Shown here piece after piece: positions 19,219 to 27,991 of a stretch of 64,000 nt of DNA. Source of the DNA: Novosphingobium sp. HII-3 (lineage in GTDB: Bacteria; Pseudomonadota; Alphaproteobacteria; Sphingomonadales; Sphingomonadaceae); the NCBI RefSeq assembly GCF_002916655.1, contig NZ_PPSM01000036.1, forward strand, positions 1 through 64,000. Direction: 5' to 3'. The number at the start of each line of letters is the position of its first letter. Position 1 is the stretch's first letter. The position numbers were made by a program, and so were the translations under genes. The notes under the pieces are model-generated. The model was not told the origin of the DNA. It made no database searches and worked only from the letters and a program-made list of their open reading frames with translations.

Positions 19219-20178
19219 TCAGTGCTCGTAGCCGAGTCTTTCCGGGAGCGGTACGTCGTTCCCTTGGTAGGACAGCGCCAGCCCGCTGCCCATTTCTACA
19301 GTGCCAATCCTCGTCAGACGATGGCCGAGCCTCTCGCCAGTTGCCTGGATCTGCCGCGCATGTTCGGCAGGCGCCGTGAAGAGCAGCTGGTAGTCGTCGC
19401 CGGCGGTCATCGCCGTCAGGCGGGTTTCCGCCGTGTCCTGCGCGACGGTGAGGTATGAAGGAGACAGGGGAACCGCCTCCATCCGGACGGAGATCGCCAG
19501 CCCGCTTGCTTCCGCCATCCGCCGTGCATCGACAAGAAGACCGTCGGAGATGTCCATCATGGCGTTCACCTGCGGCGCCAGCGCGGCCCCGAGCCACGCG
19601 TCGGGACGAGGGCGTCGGTAGCTTTCCGCCAGCACGAGCAGAGCGTCCGGCGGCCCCTGCAGGGCGCCCATTGCAGCCTGCAGGCCCAGACCCGCGTCTC
19701 CGATGGGCCCGCTCACCCACACCTCGTCGCGCGGGCGCGCAGCCGTGCGGGATGGCACCGTGACGCCGTTCGGCACGGCGCCCAGCGCAGTCAGTGAGAA
19801 GCTTCGGGCGGAGCCATTGGGCATCCGGACGGTATCGCCTCCCAGCAGCGGTATCGCGAAGGCGCGGCAAGCCTCATCAAGGCCTGCGAGAAAACGTCGG
19901 TCCCAGTCGTCCTTTCCGAGCGCATGGGAGTAGAGGCACCCTACAGGTGTGGCTCCTTTGGCCGAAAGATCGGATACGTTGACCGCCACCAGCTTCCATG
20001 CGACATCCGCCGGCGGATCGTCAGCCAGATAGTGGACGCCCTCGACCACCGTATCAAGTGTCAGCACAAGGCACGCATCGCCAATGGCCAGCACGGCTGC
20101 ATCGTCGGCAAGGCGACGAGCAGCCGGATCGGTCGCGATGGCGCGCAGGGCCTGGATGAAGGCGGATTCGCCGGTCAT
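19219..20178 (-). CDS. thiL: Thiamine-monophosphate kinase
   Basis: 319 residues. Phosphorylates thiamine monophosphate to the cofactor thiamine diphosphate, using ATP. The PurM-like fold is recognised by DDAAVLAIGDACLVLTLDTVVEGVHY near residue 25 and WKLVAVNVSDLSAKGA, a metal/ATP-binding signature, plus GGDTVR, SGPIGDAGLGL and MDISDGLLVDARRMAEASGL. Length is normal. It lies 15 bases after nusB; nusB-thiL adjacency is common in Proteobacteria. Confidence 0.95.
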   Translation of the reverse strand: MTGESAFIQALRAIATDPAARRLADDAAVLAIGDACLVLTLDTVVEGVHYLADDPPADVAWKLVAVNVSDLSAKGATPVGCLYSHALGKDDWDRRFLAGLDEACRAFAIPLLGGDTVRMPNGSARSFSLTALGAVPNGVTVPSRTAARPRDEVWVSGPIGDAGLGLQAAMGALQGPPDALLVLAESYRRPRPDAWLGAALAPQVNAMMDISDGLLVDARRMAEASGLAISVRMEAVPLSPSYLTVAQDTAETRLTAMTAGDDYQLLFTAPAEHARQIQATGERLGHRLTRIGTVEMGSGLALSYQGNDVPLPERLGYEH

Positions 20179-20193
20179 CCCGGGATCATGCCC

Positions 20194-20643
20194 TTAACGG
20201 ACGACCTTCGCGACGGAATCGAGCACGCCATTGGCAAATTTCGCTTCACGGGCATCGAAGAAGGCGTGCGCCACGTCGAGGTATTCGCTGATCGCCGCGC
20301 CTGTCGGCACATCCGCGCGCGCCATGAGCTCGTAGGTTCCGGCGCGCAGGATCTGCAGCATCGTCTTGTCCAGGCGGGCGAGCGACCAGCCTTCGGTAAG
20401 CTTGGAGGCGAGCAGTTCGTCGATTTCGTCGCGGCGCGCGATGACGCCCTTCACGACGTCGTCGAAGAAGGCAACCTCCGCCTGAGCGAACTGAGCGTCG
20501 TCGATCTCCATCCCGAGCCGGTGCCGGTGAAATTCGTCCAGAAGAGAAGGAAGCGGTGTCGCTTCCATGTCGAACTGGTAGAGCGCCTGCACGGCGGCAA
20601 GGCGCGCTGCGGCGCGCTTCTGCTTGGAGCTTGGATTGGTCAT
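20194..20643 (-). CDS. nusB: Transcription antitermination factor NusB
   Basis: 149 residues. With NusE it binds boxA RNA in rRNA antitermination. The sequence SKQKRAAARLAAVQALYQFDME is the typical Arg-rich N-terminal helix, and the C-terminal ADVPTGAAISEYLDVAHAFFDARE...FANGVLDSVAK is the conserved NusB end. Its start overlaps the hisD stop by 4 bases (ATGA), so it is translationally coupled to the histidine genes. Confidence 0.96.
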   Translation of the reverse strand: MTNPSSKQKRAAARLAAVQALYQFDMEATPLPSLLDEFHRHRLGMEIDDAQFAQAEVAFFDDVVKGVIARRDEIDELLASKLTEGWSLARLDKTMLQILRAGTYELMARADVPTGAAISEYLDVAHAFFDAREAKFANGVLDSVAKVVR

Positions 20644-21929
20644 CTGGAAAGCCTTACGGAAATTGAGCGTGCGTGCGCGGGAAGCCCTTCCGCATTGGCG
20701 AGGGCGACGGCAGCGGGGCCGATGGCTTCCAGCGCAGCCTGGTCGAGTTGGATGAAGCTGGTGCGCTTCATGAAATCAAGAACGGACAGGCCCGACGAGA
20801 ACCGCGCCCTGCGTCCCGTGGGGAGTACGTGGTTCGGTCCAGCGACATAGTCACCGACGGCTTCGGGCGTCATCCGGCCGAGGAAGATGGAACCGGCGTG
20901 TCGGATGCGGCGCATCAGGCTTTCCGGATCATCGGTAGCGATCTCTACGTGTTCCGCCGCCAGGGCGTTCGCAAGCGAGGGCGCCTCGTCCAGCGTGTCC
21001 ACGTCAATGATGACGCCGTTCACCGACCAGCTGTCGCGCGCCGTCCGCTGCGTGGCGAGCGTCGAAAGTTCCGTTTCCACCGCGCGAGCGACGTCGTCTG
21101 CAAAGGCCGCATCGTCCGTGATGAGGATGGACTGCGAGGTCGGATCATGTTCCGCCTGGCTGAGAAGATCGGCTGCGATCCGAACGGGATCGTTCGCGGC
21201 GTCGGCTATGACGAGGATCTCGCTCGGCCCTGCCACCATGTCGATGCCGACGACGCCGTAGAGTTGGCGCTTCGCTTCGGCGACCCAGGCGTTCCCGGGA
21301 CCAGTGACGACATCAACGCGTGCGATGCGGTCCGTGCCGTAGGCAAGGGCGCCGACCGCGTGGGCACCGCCGACACGCCAGACCTCATCAACGCCCGCGA
21401 GGTGAGCCGCGGCAAGGACAAGCGGGTTGACCTCGCCACCGGGCGTAGGCGTGACGACCACGAGCCGCGGGACGCCTGCCACCTTTGCCGGGATAGCGTT
21501 CATAAGCAGCGAAGACGGATAGGCCGCACGCCCGCCAGGCACATAGAGGCCCGCCGCATCCACCGCGTTCCAGATCGCTCCAAGGCGGACGCCCTGGGCG
21601 TCGGTATAGTCCCGGTTCTCGGGCAGCTGGGCAGCGTGGTAGGCGCGGATCCGCTCCGCAGCCAGCTCCAGCGCCGATCGCAACGAGGGCTCCAGGGTAT
21701 CAAAGGCCGCCTTGCAGTCTGCCGCGCTGACCTGCCATCCGGTCCTGTCAAGGTCATGGCCATCGAAGCGACGTGTATAATCCGCCAGAGCCGCGTCGCC
21801 GCGCTGGCGGACGTCCTTGAGAATGGCCGCGACGTCTGCGGCTACATCGACGGCGCTTTCGCGACGATCGCTGACCACACGATCGAATGCCTCGGCAAAG
21901 CCGGGCTGCCTGCTGGAAAGACGCAGCAT
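20640..21929 (-). CDS. hisD: Histidinol dehydrogenase
   Basis: 429 residues. Catalyses the last two steps of histidine synthesis, oxidising L-histidinol to L-histidine with NAD+ and Zn. Diagnostic segments are YVPGGRAAYPSSLLMNAIPAKVAG, GGAHAVGALAYGT, VDVVTGPGNAWVAEAKR, GIDMVAGPSEILVIAD and LSQAEHDPTSQSILIT. The C-terminal HVLPTGRRARFSSGLSVLDFMKR region holds conserved metal and substrate residues. Its first base overlaps the hisG stop, so the two are coupled. Full length. Confidence 0.97.
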   Translation of the reverse strand: MLRLSSRQPGFAEAFDRVVSDRRESAVDVAADVAAILKDVRQRGDAALADYTRRFDGHDLDRTGWQVSAADCKAAFDTLEPSLRSALELAAERIRAYHAAQLPENRDYTDAQGVRLGAIWNAVDAAGLYVPGGRAAYPSSLLMNAIPAKVAGVPRLVVVTPTPGGEVNPLVLAAAHLAGVDEVWRVGGAHAVGALAYGTDRIARVDVVTGPGNAWVAEAKRQLYGVVGIDMVAGPSEILVIADAANDPVRIAADLLSQAEHDPTSQSILITDDAAFADDVARAVETELSTLATQRTARDSWSVNGVIIDVDTLDEAPSLANALAAEHVEIATDDPESLMRRIRHAGSIFLGRMTPEAVGDYVAGPNHVLPTGRRARFSSGLSVLDFMKRTSFIQLDQAALEAIGPAAVALANAEGLPAHARSISVRLSR

Positions 21930-22594
21930 CAGGTGCTTGCCTCTGCCGGGACCTTCTGGGCAACCAATGCGCGGAAGGCTTCCACCAGAGCGCCAACGCG
22001 CTCATCCGTCTTGAGGGCGGCGCGGTTGACGATCAGCCGCGCGGAAATGTCGAGGATGCGGCTCGTTTCCACAAGGCCGTTTTCCTTGAGCGTGCGCCCG
22101 GTGGAGACAAGGTCGACGATCCGGCTCGACAGGCCGAGTGACGGGGCCAGTTCCATCGCGCCGTTCAGCTTGACGACTTCCGCCTGCACGCCGAGCTTCT
22201 CGAAATGGCGACGGGTCAGGTTCGGGTACTTGCTGGCGATGCGCAAGTGAGACGGCAGGGCGCCGCCGGTTTCGCCCTCGCGCTCGGCCACGGACAGGCG
22301 GCAGTGACCGATGTCGAGATCCACCGGCGCATAGAGATCCGGATAAGCGAATTCCTCCACCACGTCCGATCCCACAATGCCGACCTGCGCCGCTCCGTGA
22401 GCCACGAAGGTGGCCACGTCGAAGGCACGGACCCGGATGAGGCGCATGTCGCTGCCTTCACACGCGAACGAAAGAGCGCGTGACTTCTTGTCGTGAAACT
22501 CCGCCTCGGGAATGACATCGGCGCGCGCCATGAGGGGCAGCGCCTCATCGAGGATTCGGCCTTTGGGCACGGCGAAGGTCAGGGGTGTCGGCAT
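21929..22594 (-). CDS. hisG: ATP phosphoribosyltransferase, short form (HisG-S)
   Basis: 221 residues. First enzyme of histidine synthesis: ATP + PRPP to phosphoribosyl-ATP. [17 protein letters not shown] starts the fold, and the PRPP loop is in the [13 protein letters not shown] region. The protein lacks the C-terminal ACT-like regulatory domain of the long (about 300-residue) form. Short forms need HisZ as regulatory subunit; hisZ is not in this window and should be elsewhere. First gene of the hisG-hisD-nusB-thiL group. Confidence 0.96.
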   Translation of the reverse strand: MPTPLTFAVPKGRILDEALPLMARADVIPEAEFHDKKSRALSFACEGSDMRLIRVRAFDVATFVAHGAAQVGIVGSDVVEEFAYPDLYAPVDLDIGHCRLSVAEREGETGGALPSHLRIASKYPNLTRRHFEKLGVQAEVVKLNGAMELAPSLGLSSRIVDLVSTGRTLKENGLVETSRILDISARLIVNRAALKTDERVGALVEAFRALVAQKVPAEAST

Positions 22595-22715
22595 GGTGCG
22601 CGCATTTAGGCGCGCATTTGCCTGAGAGCAACCGGTGATGATGCGATCAGTTCACCCAGGACCCTTCGCCTCGCACGGCAGTGCGGACAGGCGTAGGGGC
22701 TTGGCGGTGGAAACG

Positions 22716-22988
22716 CTACTCGCCCGGCGCGCTGGCTCGGATCGCCACGGCATGGACGCGGTTGCCGGGAATGTCGCCGAGTGCCGCATTGACGAGGCGC
22801 TGGCGCTGAAGTCGCGACGTTCCGGCGAACTGCGCGCTTTCTATGATGATGGTGAAGTGCGATTCGCCGCTCCCATCGTCACCGGCATGGCCGCGGTGGG
22901 AGGCGGAATCATTGACCACGTCCAGCGCGGTCGGAGCGAATGCGGCGGTCAGCAACTGCCGCATTTCCTGTTCGAGAGGTCCTGACAT
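22716..22988 (-). CDS. BolA family protein
   Basis: 90 residues with the BolA class II KH-like fold. PTALDVVNDSASHRGHAGDDGSGESHFTIII contains the His-rich surface that binds [2Fe-2S] clusters with monothiol glutaredoxins, and LQRQRLVNAALGDIPGNRVHAVAI closes it. BolA-glutaredoxin pairs act in Fe-S trafficking and iron sensing. No glutaredoxin gene is adjacent. It is divergent from the J-domain gene with only 37 bases between the start codons, so their promoters overlap. Confidence 0.92.
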   Translation of the reverse strand: MSGPLEQEMRQLLTAAFAPTALDVVNDSASHRGHAGDDGSGESHFTIIIESAQFAGTSRLQRQRLVNAALGDIPGNRVHAVAIRASAPGE

Positions 22989-23025
22989 GGGGTTTCATTT
23001 ACGCGATCAATCCCCCATCTGAAAG

Positions 23026-23619
23026 ATGGTGAGACAGCATAGATTTCATGGACGGTACGAATCCACAGGGCGTGAATGCACCTGGCCGGGATGCGGGGAG
23101 GCGGGGGAGTTCCGGGCCCCCGGTGGACGGCCTTCAGGTTTCGATGGGCCGGGGGACTTCCGCTGGTTCTGCCTTGAGCATGTGCGTGAATTCAACTCCG
23201 GCTACGACTACTTCGACGGAATGGACGCTGAAGAGATCCTTCGGGCGCAGTCACCCCTGCACGGCTGGGAGACGCAGACGCGGGCGTTCCGGCCCGATGC
23301 CGGTGTGGACGGCTCCCCGCGCTGGTCGGACTTTGCCGATCCCCTCGAGGCGATACAGGCCCGCGCCAGGGCGCATGTGAAACGCCGTCAGGCTGACCTG
23401 CGGCCTGAGAATGCGCGCTTCACGCCGAACGAGCGGCGAGCACTGGACGCGCTGGGCCTTGCTGCGGACGTGGATCGCAAGACGCTGCGTCTGCGCTACA
23501 CCCGATTGCTGCGCCAGTTCCATCCCGACCATAACGGCGGCGATCACAGTTACGCGTCGCGGCTCCAGAGTGTCGTCGAGGCTTATCAACTGTTGATCAA
23601 GTCAACGGCCTTTGCCTGA
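23026..23619 (+). CDS. J-domain (DnaJ-like) protein with an N-terminal Cys/His zinc-like site
   Basis: 197 residues. The C-terminal 60 residues are a J domain (DALGLAADVDRKTLRLRYTRLLRQFHPDHNGGD) with an intact HPD, expected to stimulate the ATPase of an Hsp70 partner. The N-terminal part carries CTWPGCGEAGEF and FRWFCLEHVREFNSGYDYF, four Cys/His ligands spaced like a zinc site. It has no Gly/Phe or CXXCXGXG regions of true DnaJ. In sphingomonads such genes often sit near bolA and cobS; here cobS is 4.4 kb away. Confidence 0.88.
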   Translation: MVRQHRFHGRYESTGRECTWPGCGEAGEFRAPGGRPSGFDGPGDFRWFCLEHVREFNSGYDYFDGMDAEEILRAQSPLHGWETQTRAFRPDAGVDGSPRWSDFADPLEAIQARARAHVKRRQADLRPENARFTPNERRALDALGLAADVDRKTLRLRYTRLLRQFHPDHNGGDHSYASRLQSVVEAYQLLIKSTAFA

Positions 23620-23691
23620 ATGACCTTTTAGCAGCTCATAAATTGAGGGAGCGGTGCCAGCCATGCGACATGGGCCCGGCAGATTAGGGCT

Positions 23692-23707
23692 TTAGCGCCG
23701 CGTTAAC
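23692..23707 (+). promoter_or_regulatory. Candidate CtrA binding site upstream of the diguanylate cyclase
   Basis: TTAG-N7-TTAAC matches the alphaproteobacterial CtrA consensus TTAA-N7-TTAA(C) at all positions but one, and ends 44 bases before the ATG at 23751. A cell-cycle or CtrA-linked control of a GGDEF protein would fit the presence of ccrM in this genome, but a single near-match is weak evidence. Confidence 0.35.
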
Positions 23708-23750
23708 TCCGTCCTTATACGTGGGGCGCCTACAGCCGCTCGGTGCCCGC

Positions 23751-24896
23751 ATGAAATTCGACTCCGCCACTCTCCTGACAACTGCCTTCCTCACGTTGCT
23801 GTTGTTCGGCCTTGTCTTCATCACGCTGGCGCGGTTTTCGGTGCGCAGCGGCGCGCGATGGTGGGTCACGACCTTCTTCCTCGGTGCTTCCGGTTTCTTC
23901 CTCATGGTCGTTCCGGCGGGAAGCGACAGCGGCATCAGGATACTGGCCAACACACTGTTTCTTACCGCTTACGCCTGCTGCCATGCCGGTGCGCGCGCAT
24001 TGGGGGGGCGGCGACCGGTGCGACGGTCCGTGGCGGGTGGGTTGATGGTGTGGCCGCTCCTGATCCTCACCTTCGATCCGGGCTTTGACGACCGGGTTTC
24101 GATCTGCTCGCTTCTCGTCAGCGCCTATTCGGCCGCGACCGCCTACGAGTTCGCGCGCGGCGCACGAAGAGAAGAGCGCAGCCGCATCATCGCTGCCGGG
24201 CTGTGTGGCGCGCATGCGCTGTTCTACCTCGTGCGCAGCGTCTTGGGCCCTGCTCTGGGGTTGGGCCTCTTGCGCACGGAAGCGACGATCGGTCATTGGG
24301 CAGCGGCTGTTGCATTGGAAATCGTGCTCTTCGCTGCAGCGCTCGCCGTCCTGGTGTTCGGGGCGACGCTTGAGCGTCGTGGTCTGGAGGACAGGCAGGC
24401 CGCCTACACCGATTTCCTGACAGGCATCGGAAGCCGCCGCGCCTTCGAAGCCGCGATGGCGGCATTCCTTTCCAATACGAAAGGCCATGATCCCGCCAGC
24501 CTTGTTCTTCTTGACCTCGACCATTTCAAGGAGGTCAATGACCGCCTGGGACACGATGCGGGCGATCAGCTGCTCAGGACCATCGCGAACGTGATCGCAG
24601 AGCAGCTCCCCGAACCGAACCTGTTCTGGCGCCTTGGAGGTGACGAGTTCGCGCTGCTGCTGCGCGGCTACGATCGAGAGCGTGCGCAAGTGATGCGAGA
24701 TGGTTTGCGCAAGACGGTGGAAACGTCCTCCCGTATTCAACGGGCGGGAGCAGGCTCCCCCGTATCCATCAGCCTCGGCGTTGCCGAAGTGACGGAAGAC
24801 GCAGAGCTGGCCGATATCGTCCGCTCTGCAGACGCAGCGTTGTACCGGGACAAGACCCGCCCGCGCGCCGTCCCCAACGTGGTGAACGCCGCCTGA
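23751..24896 (+). CDS. Membrane diguanylate cyclase (GGDEF domain)
   Basis: About 381 residues from ATG 23751 (the frame opens 30 bases earlier). The first 220 residues hold about six hydrophobic helices in a sensor-like module. The C-terminal GGDEF domain is complete: DFLTGIGSRRAFEAAMAAF, LVLLDLDHFKEVNDRLGHDAGDQLL, and FWRLGGDEFALLLRG with intact GGDEF. It should make cyclic di-GMP from two GTP. No RxxD inhibitory site precedes GGDEF (the residues are EPNLFWRL), so product inhibition is unlikely. The signal sensed is unknown. A near-consensus CtrA site lies upstream. Confidence 0.9.
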   Translation: MKFDSATLLTTAFLTLLLFGLVFITLARFSVRSGARWWVTTFFLGASGFFLMVVPAGSDSGIRILANTLFLTAYACCHAGARALGGRRPVRRSVAGGLMVWPLLILTFDPGFDDRVSICSLLVSAYSAATAYEFARGARREERSRIIAAGLCGAHALFYLVRSVLGPALGLGLLRTEATIGHWAAAVALEIVLFAAALAVLVFGATLERRGLEDRQAAYTDFLTGIGSRRAFEAAMAAFLSNTKGHDPASLVLLDLDHFKEVNDRLGHDAGDQLLRTIANVIAEQLPEPNLFWRLGGDEFALLLRGYDRERAQVMRDGLRKTVETSSRIQRAGAGSPVSISLGVAEVTEDAELADIVRSADAALYRDKTRPRAVPNVVNAA

Positions 24897-24924
24897 GCCC
24901 GCGCCCGGCGCAACCGGGCGTGCG

Positions 24925-25551
24925 TTACTTCTTCATCTCGTCGATCAGGCGCGCGTCGATCCCCTTGGCTGCCTGATAGGCTGGCCTCTGCTGGCACCGC
25001 TCCGCATAGGCGACGAGCGAGGGAAGAGGGGGTATCAGGCCAAAGGTCATTCCCCAGTCGATCTGGCTGCCTACGTAAACGTCGCCCATGGTGAAACGGG
25101 TGCCGCAAATCCAGTCGTCCTCAGCCAATTTCTCCTCGATGGCGCCTATTGCACGGTCGAAGTTGCCCCAGCCGGCCATCATCTCCTGTTCCGGACCGGG
25201 TTCAAATTTCAAGGCACGGGACGTGATGGCCTGCTCGATGGGGCCCGCCGCGAAGAATACCCAACGGTAGTAGTCGGCCATTTCCCCGTCGTTAGGCAGG
25301 AGCCTGGCCTCGGGGTGCATTTCGGCAAGATAGAGGCAGATCGCGGCCCCTTCGCTGATGGTCCTGTCCCGATCCTCGGCGTGGTGGACGAGCGTCGGGA
25401 CCTTGGCCATGGCATTTGCGCTCAGCAGGGCGGCCGGCTTGTTCTTCCAGTCAACCAGGACCTGATCGTAATCGGCGCCGGCTTCATGGAGGGCCCAGCG
25501 TGCGATCTGTCCACGCGACATCGGGTTGGTGAAGAACGTGTAGTCAGCCAT
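24925..25551 (-). CDS. Glutathione S-transferase family protein (1 of 2)
   Basis: 208 residues with the thioredoxin-like N-domain (YTFFTNPMSRGQIARWALHEAG, possible catalytic Ser at about 13; AKVPTLV with the cis-Pro; a gamma-glutamyl-binding ISEGAAICLYLAEMHP) and an all-helical C-domain. It should conjugate or reduce electrophiles with glutathione; the exact class is unresolved. It is the distal gene of a four-gene minus-strand cluster (VOC, GST, DUF1428, GST), 18 bases after DUF1428. Confidence 0.9.
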   Translation of the reverse strand: MADYTFFTNPMSRGQIARWALHEAGADYDQVLVDWKNKPAALLSANAMAKVPTLVHHAEDRDRTISEGAAICLYLAEMHPEARLLPNDGEMADYYRWVFFAAGPIEQAITSRALKFEPGPEQEMMAGWGNFDRAIGAIEEKLAEDDWICGTRFTMGDVYVGSQIDWGMTFGLIPPLPSLVAYAERCQQRPAYQAAKGIDARLIDEMKK

Positions 25552-25569
25552 TCCGATGCTTCCCCTTCG

Positions 25570-25941
25570 TCAGCTTCCGAGTTCCACGACAGGAGTGAAG
25601 CCACCGAAGATCATCCGTCCGCCGTCGAAGGGCATCGGATTCGTATTCGGATCAAGGCGCGGGTCCATCTTTGCCGCATCCATCACGCTGGCCATTCCCT
25701 TGTCGCGCGTGGCCTTGTCGGGCCATTCAATCCACGAGAAGACCACGGCCTCGTCGCCCTTGCAACCGACGGACCGGAAGAAATCGGTCTGCTTGCCTTC
25801 CGGAACATCGTCCTGCCAGCATTCCACGATGCGCAACGCGCCGTGCTCCATGAAGACGGCATCGCCCTGCTGTGCATGCGCGATGAACTTGTCCTTGTTC
25901 GCCTTCGGAACGGCGAGGACGAAACCTTCCACGTAGTTCAT
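25570..25941 (-). CDS. DUF1428 domain protein
   Basis: 123 residues. MNYVEGFVLAVPKANKDKFI starts the family's ferredoxin-like dimeric alpha/beta barrel, and AVVFSWIEWPDKATRDKGMASVMDAAKMDPRLD and PFDGGRMIFGGFTPVVEL are typical. The family function is not established; by fold, members resemble EthD-like or monooxygenase-like dimers. It lies between two GST genes, which suggests a part in detoxifying small organic molecules. That is inference from context only. Confidence 0.88.
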   Translation of the reverse strand: MNYVEGFVLAVPKANKDKFIAHAQQGDAVFMEHGALRIVECWQDDVPEGKQTDFFRSVGCKGDEAVVFSWIEWPDKATRDKGMASVMDAAKMDPRLDPNTNPMPFDGGRMIFGGFTPVVELGS

Positions 25942-25967
25942 TTTCAGGCTCCTGTTGCAGTCGTTCT

Positions 25968-26660
25968 CTATACCGGATCCTTCTGTCGCGGATCATGCTG
26001 CGCGAAAGGGGCAAGCTGTGCTTCCAGCGCGCGGGCGAAGGCCGGTCGGCTGGTGGCACGGTCCAGATAGGATGAGAGTGTGGGGTGACTCATCAGGAGA
26101 TCGTCATCGCCGCCGGCCTTCACGAGCGATCGCAGGATCGTCGCCATAGCGATGTCAGCCACGGAGAACTCACCAGCCAGCCACTCCTTGTCCCGAAGCG
26201 CGGTCTCCAGCCGCTGCAGTCGCAGGCGACATGCCTCAAGCAGCGAAGGGCGTCGCAAGGGCGCCCACTCTTCGTTGCGCGAAAAGATCGAGACGGCGGC
26301 AAGCTCGAAGAGAAAGGGCTCGATGGAGTTGAAGGCGGCAAACAGCCAGCTCAGGATACGTCCGCGCTCCTGAGTGCCGGGCGCGGGCAGGGCATGCGCC
26401 TTCTCTGCCAGGTGAAGCAGTATGGCGCCGCTTTCGAAGATGTCGACGTCCCCGTCACGGAGGAACGGAACCTGCCCCCACGGCTGATCGTCGTAGTACC
26501 ATTCGGGCCGTTCGAGCGCGCTGATGAGGCGAACCTTGTAGGGAAAGCCGAACTCCTCGCATGCCCAGCGGGCGCGCAGATCCCTTACCTGGCCCTGCGC
26601 GAAGGAGGGGACCCATTCGAACGCGGTGATTTCGATCGAGGGTGCGGGATTTTCGGGCAT
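25968..26660 (-). CDS. Glutathione S-transferase family protein (2 of 2)
   Basis: 230 residues. The N-domain reads ITAFEWVPSFAQGQVRDLRARWACEEFGFPYKV, with WGQVPFLRDGDVDIFESGAILLHLAEK holding the cis-Pro and the Glu-Ser glutathione contact. The C-domain includes the motif FSVADIAMATILRSLV, the N-capping-box Asp region of GSTs. It is unlike the first GST in sequence, so the two are not a recent duplication. It lies 26 bases upstream of DUF1428. Confidence 0.9.
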   Translation of the reverse strand: MPENPAPSIEITAFEWVPSFAQGQVRDLRARWACEEFGFPYKVRLISALERPEWYYDDQPWGQVPFLRDGDVDIFESGAILLHLAEKAHALPAPGTQERGRILSWLFAAFNSIEPFLFELAAVSIFSRNEEWAPLRRPSLLEACRLRLQRLETALRDKEWLAGEFSVADIAMATILRSLVKAGGDDDLLMSHPTLSSYLDRATSRPAFARALEAQLAPFAQHDPRQKDPV

Positions 26661-26681
26661 CGGTTTTCCTTGCTTGAAGGT

Positions 26682-27110
26682 TCAGGCTGAAGCGGGCGCT
26701 TCCACATCTCCGGACACTGCGGCTGGGTCCATCCACATCACTTCCCAGACATGCCCGTCCGGATCGGCGAAGGCCCGGCTGGCCATGAAGCCGTGATCCT
26801 GGGAGGGGTTGATGTCCGAGACACCACCCGCTTGCCCCGCCTTGCTGCTGAGGCGGTCGACGTCCTCCCGACTGTCGCAGGAGAGGCAGAGCATCACTTC
26901 GCTGGTGTCTGGCGCCGCGATAGGCCGGTCGGTGAATGTCTTCCATTTCTCATGAGTGAGGATCATCACGAAGATGGTGTCGGACCACACCATGCACGCG
27001 GCGGTTTCATCCGTGAATCGCGGTTCGTTCACGAAGCCAAGTGCCGCGTAGAAGGATCTGGCTTTTGCAAGGTCTGCGACAGGCAAATTCACGAAGATCA
27101 TGCGGGTCAT
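26682..27110 (-). CDS. VOC (glyoxalase/bleomycin-resistance fold) protein
   Basis: 142 residues. Begins MTRMIFVNLPVADLAKARSFYAALGF, the standard VOC repeat start, and ends FADPDGHVWEVMWMDP, with a conserved metal-ligand Glu. Many such proteins (PhnB or lactoylglutathione lyase-like) bind a metal and act on small electrophiles; the substrate is not known. It is the first gene of the GST cluster and divergent from the HxlR-type regulator, 73 bases apart. Confidence 0.9.
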   Translation of the reverse strand: MTRMIFVNLPVADLAKARSFYAALGFVNEPRFTDETAACMVWSDTIFVMILTHEKWKTFTDRPIAAPDTSEVMLCLSCDSREDVDRLSSKAGQAGGVSDINPSQDHGFMASRAFADPDGHVWEVMWMDPAAVSGDVEAPASA

Positions 27111-27183
27111 TGTCCAGTCTCCCTCGAATGATGTGATTCGTGGCTTGCGTCATGCTGGACCTGTGCGGTAACTGAAAGCAACC

Positions 27184-27930
27184 ATGAAGTTGCGAAACGA
27201 AACTATTTCGGGTGAGTCTGTTTCCTCTCCCGCCTGCGGCAGTGCCCTGGCTCAAGACGAGCAACCGGTTCACGGGCGCTGGTACAGCGACGCTTGCGGC
27301 GCCGCCTTTGCGATGGAACTGGTGGGCGAACGGTGGTCGTTCCTCATCGCTCGCGAATTGCTGCTGGGTCCGCAGCGGTTTTCCGAGATCCGCACGCAGC
27401 TGCCGGGCCTGAGCGCGAAGACACTTGCCGAACGTCTGCAGACGCTGGAACGCAATGGTGTTGTCCGGCGCGAAACCCTGGCGCCGCCGGCCTCAGTAAA
27501 GGTGTATGGCCTGACGGAGTGGGGGCGAGCGCTGGAACCCGCCATGCAGGCCCTGCTGCGGTGGTCCGTGCAATCGCCTTTGCACAACCCGACCCTGCCG
27601 CTCACCCCTGTGTCTCTCATGCTCTCTCTGCGTGCGCTGCTTCACCCGGAGCGGATCGGTGACCTGCGGCTGACCGTTGCTTTTCGGGTGAGTGAAAGAT
27701 CCTTCGTCGCCCGGCTGGACGAAGCCGGTCTCTGCATTGATCCCGCGGGCGATGGTGACCCGGCGGCTGACCTGCGCTTCGCCGCGCCCTTGAGCTTGCC
27801 GTTCCTGATGCTGTTCTACGGCAAGCGTGCTCCGGCCGACGTACAATCCCTTAAGATCGAAGGCGATCCGGCGCTGGCAAAAAGGTTTGTTGATCTTTTC
27901 GATCTTCCGGCCAGATGCCCGGCAGGATGA
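27184..27930 (+). CDS. HxlR-family winged-helix regulator with a C-terminal SCP2-like domain
   Basis: 248 residues. Residues about 35-125 are the HxlR DNA-binding domain (YSDACGAAFAMELVGERWSF, FSEIRTQLPGLSAKTLAERLQTLE, VYGLTEWGRALEPAM). The remaining 120 residues (LRLTVAFRVSERSFVARLDEAG...LRFAAPLSLPFLMLFYG) look like an SCP2 sterol-carrier-type fold, which could bind a hydrophobic ligand. The first 30 residues are extra; ATG 27184 is the only clear start. It is divergent from the VOC-GST-DUF1428-GST cluster and is its likely local regulator. Confidence 0.88.
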   Translation: MKLRNETISGESVSSPACGSALAQDEQPVHGRWYSDACGAAFAMELVGERWSFLIARELLLGPQRFSEIRTQLPGLSAKTLAERLQTLERNGVVRRETLAPPASVKVYGLTEWGRALEPAMQALLRWSVQSPLHNPTLPLTPVSLMLSLRALLHPERIGDLRLTVAFRVSERSFVARLDEAGLCIDPAGDGDPAADLRFAAPLSLPFLMLFYGKRAPADVQSLKIEGDPALAKRFVDLFDLPARCPAG

Positions 27931-27991
27931 ACCGAGATGACGTAAAGCTTATTGCGATGCAGCGTCACGTCCTTTAGGCGATTGCCTTGAG

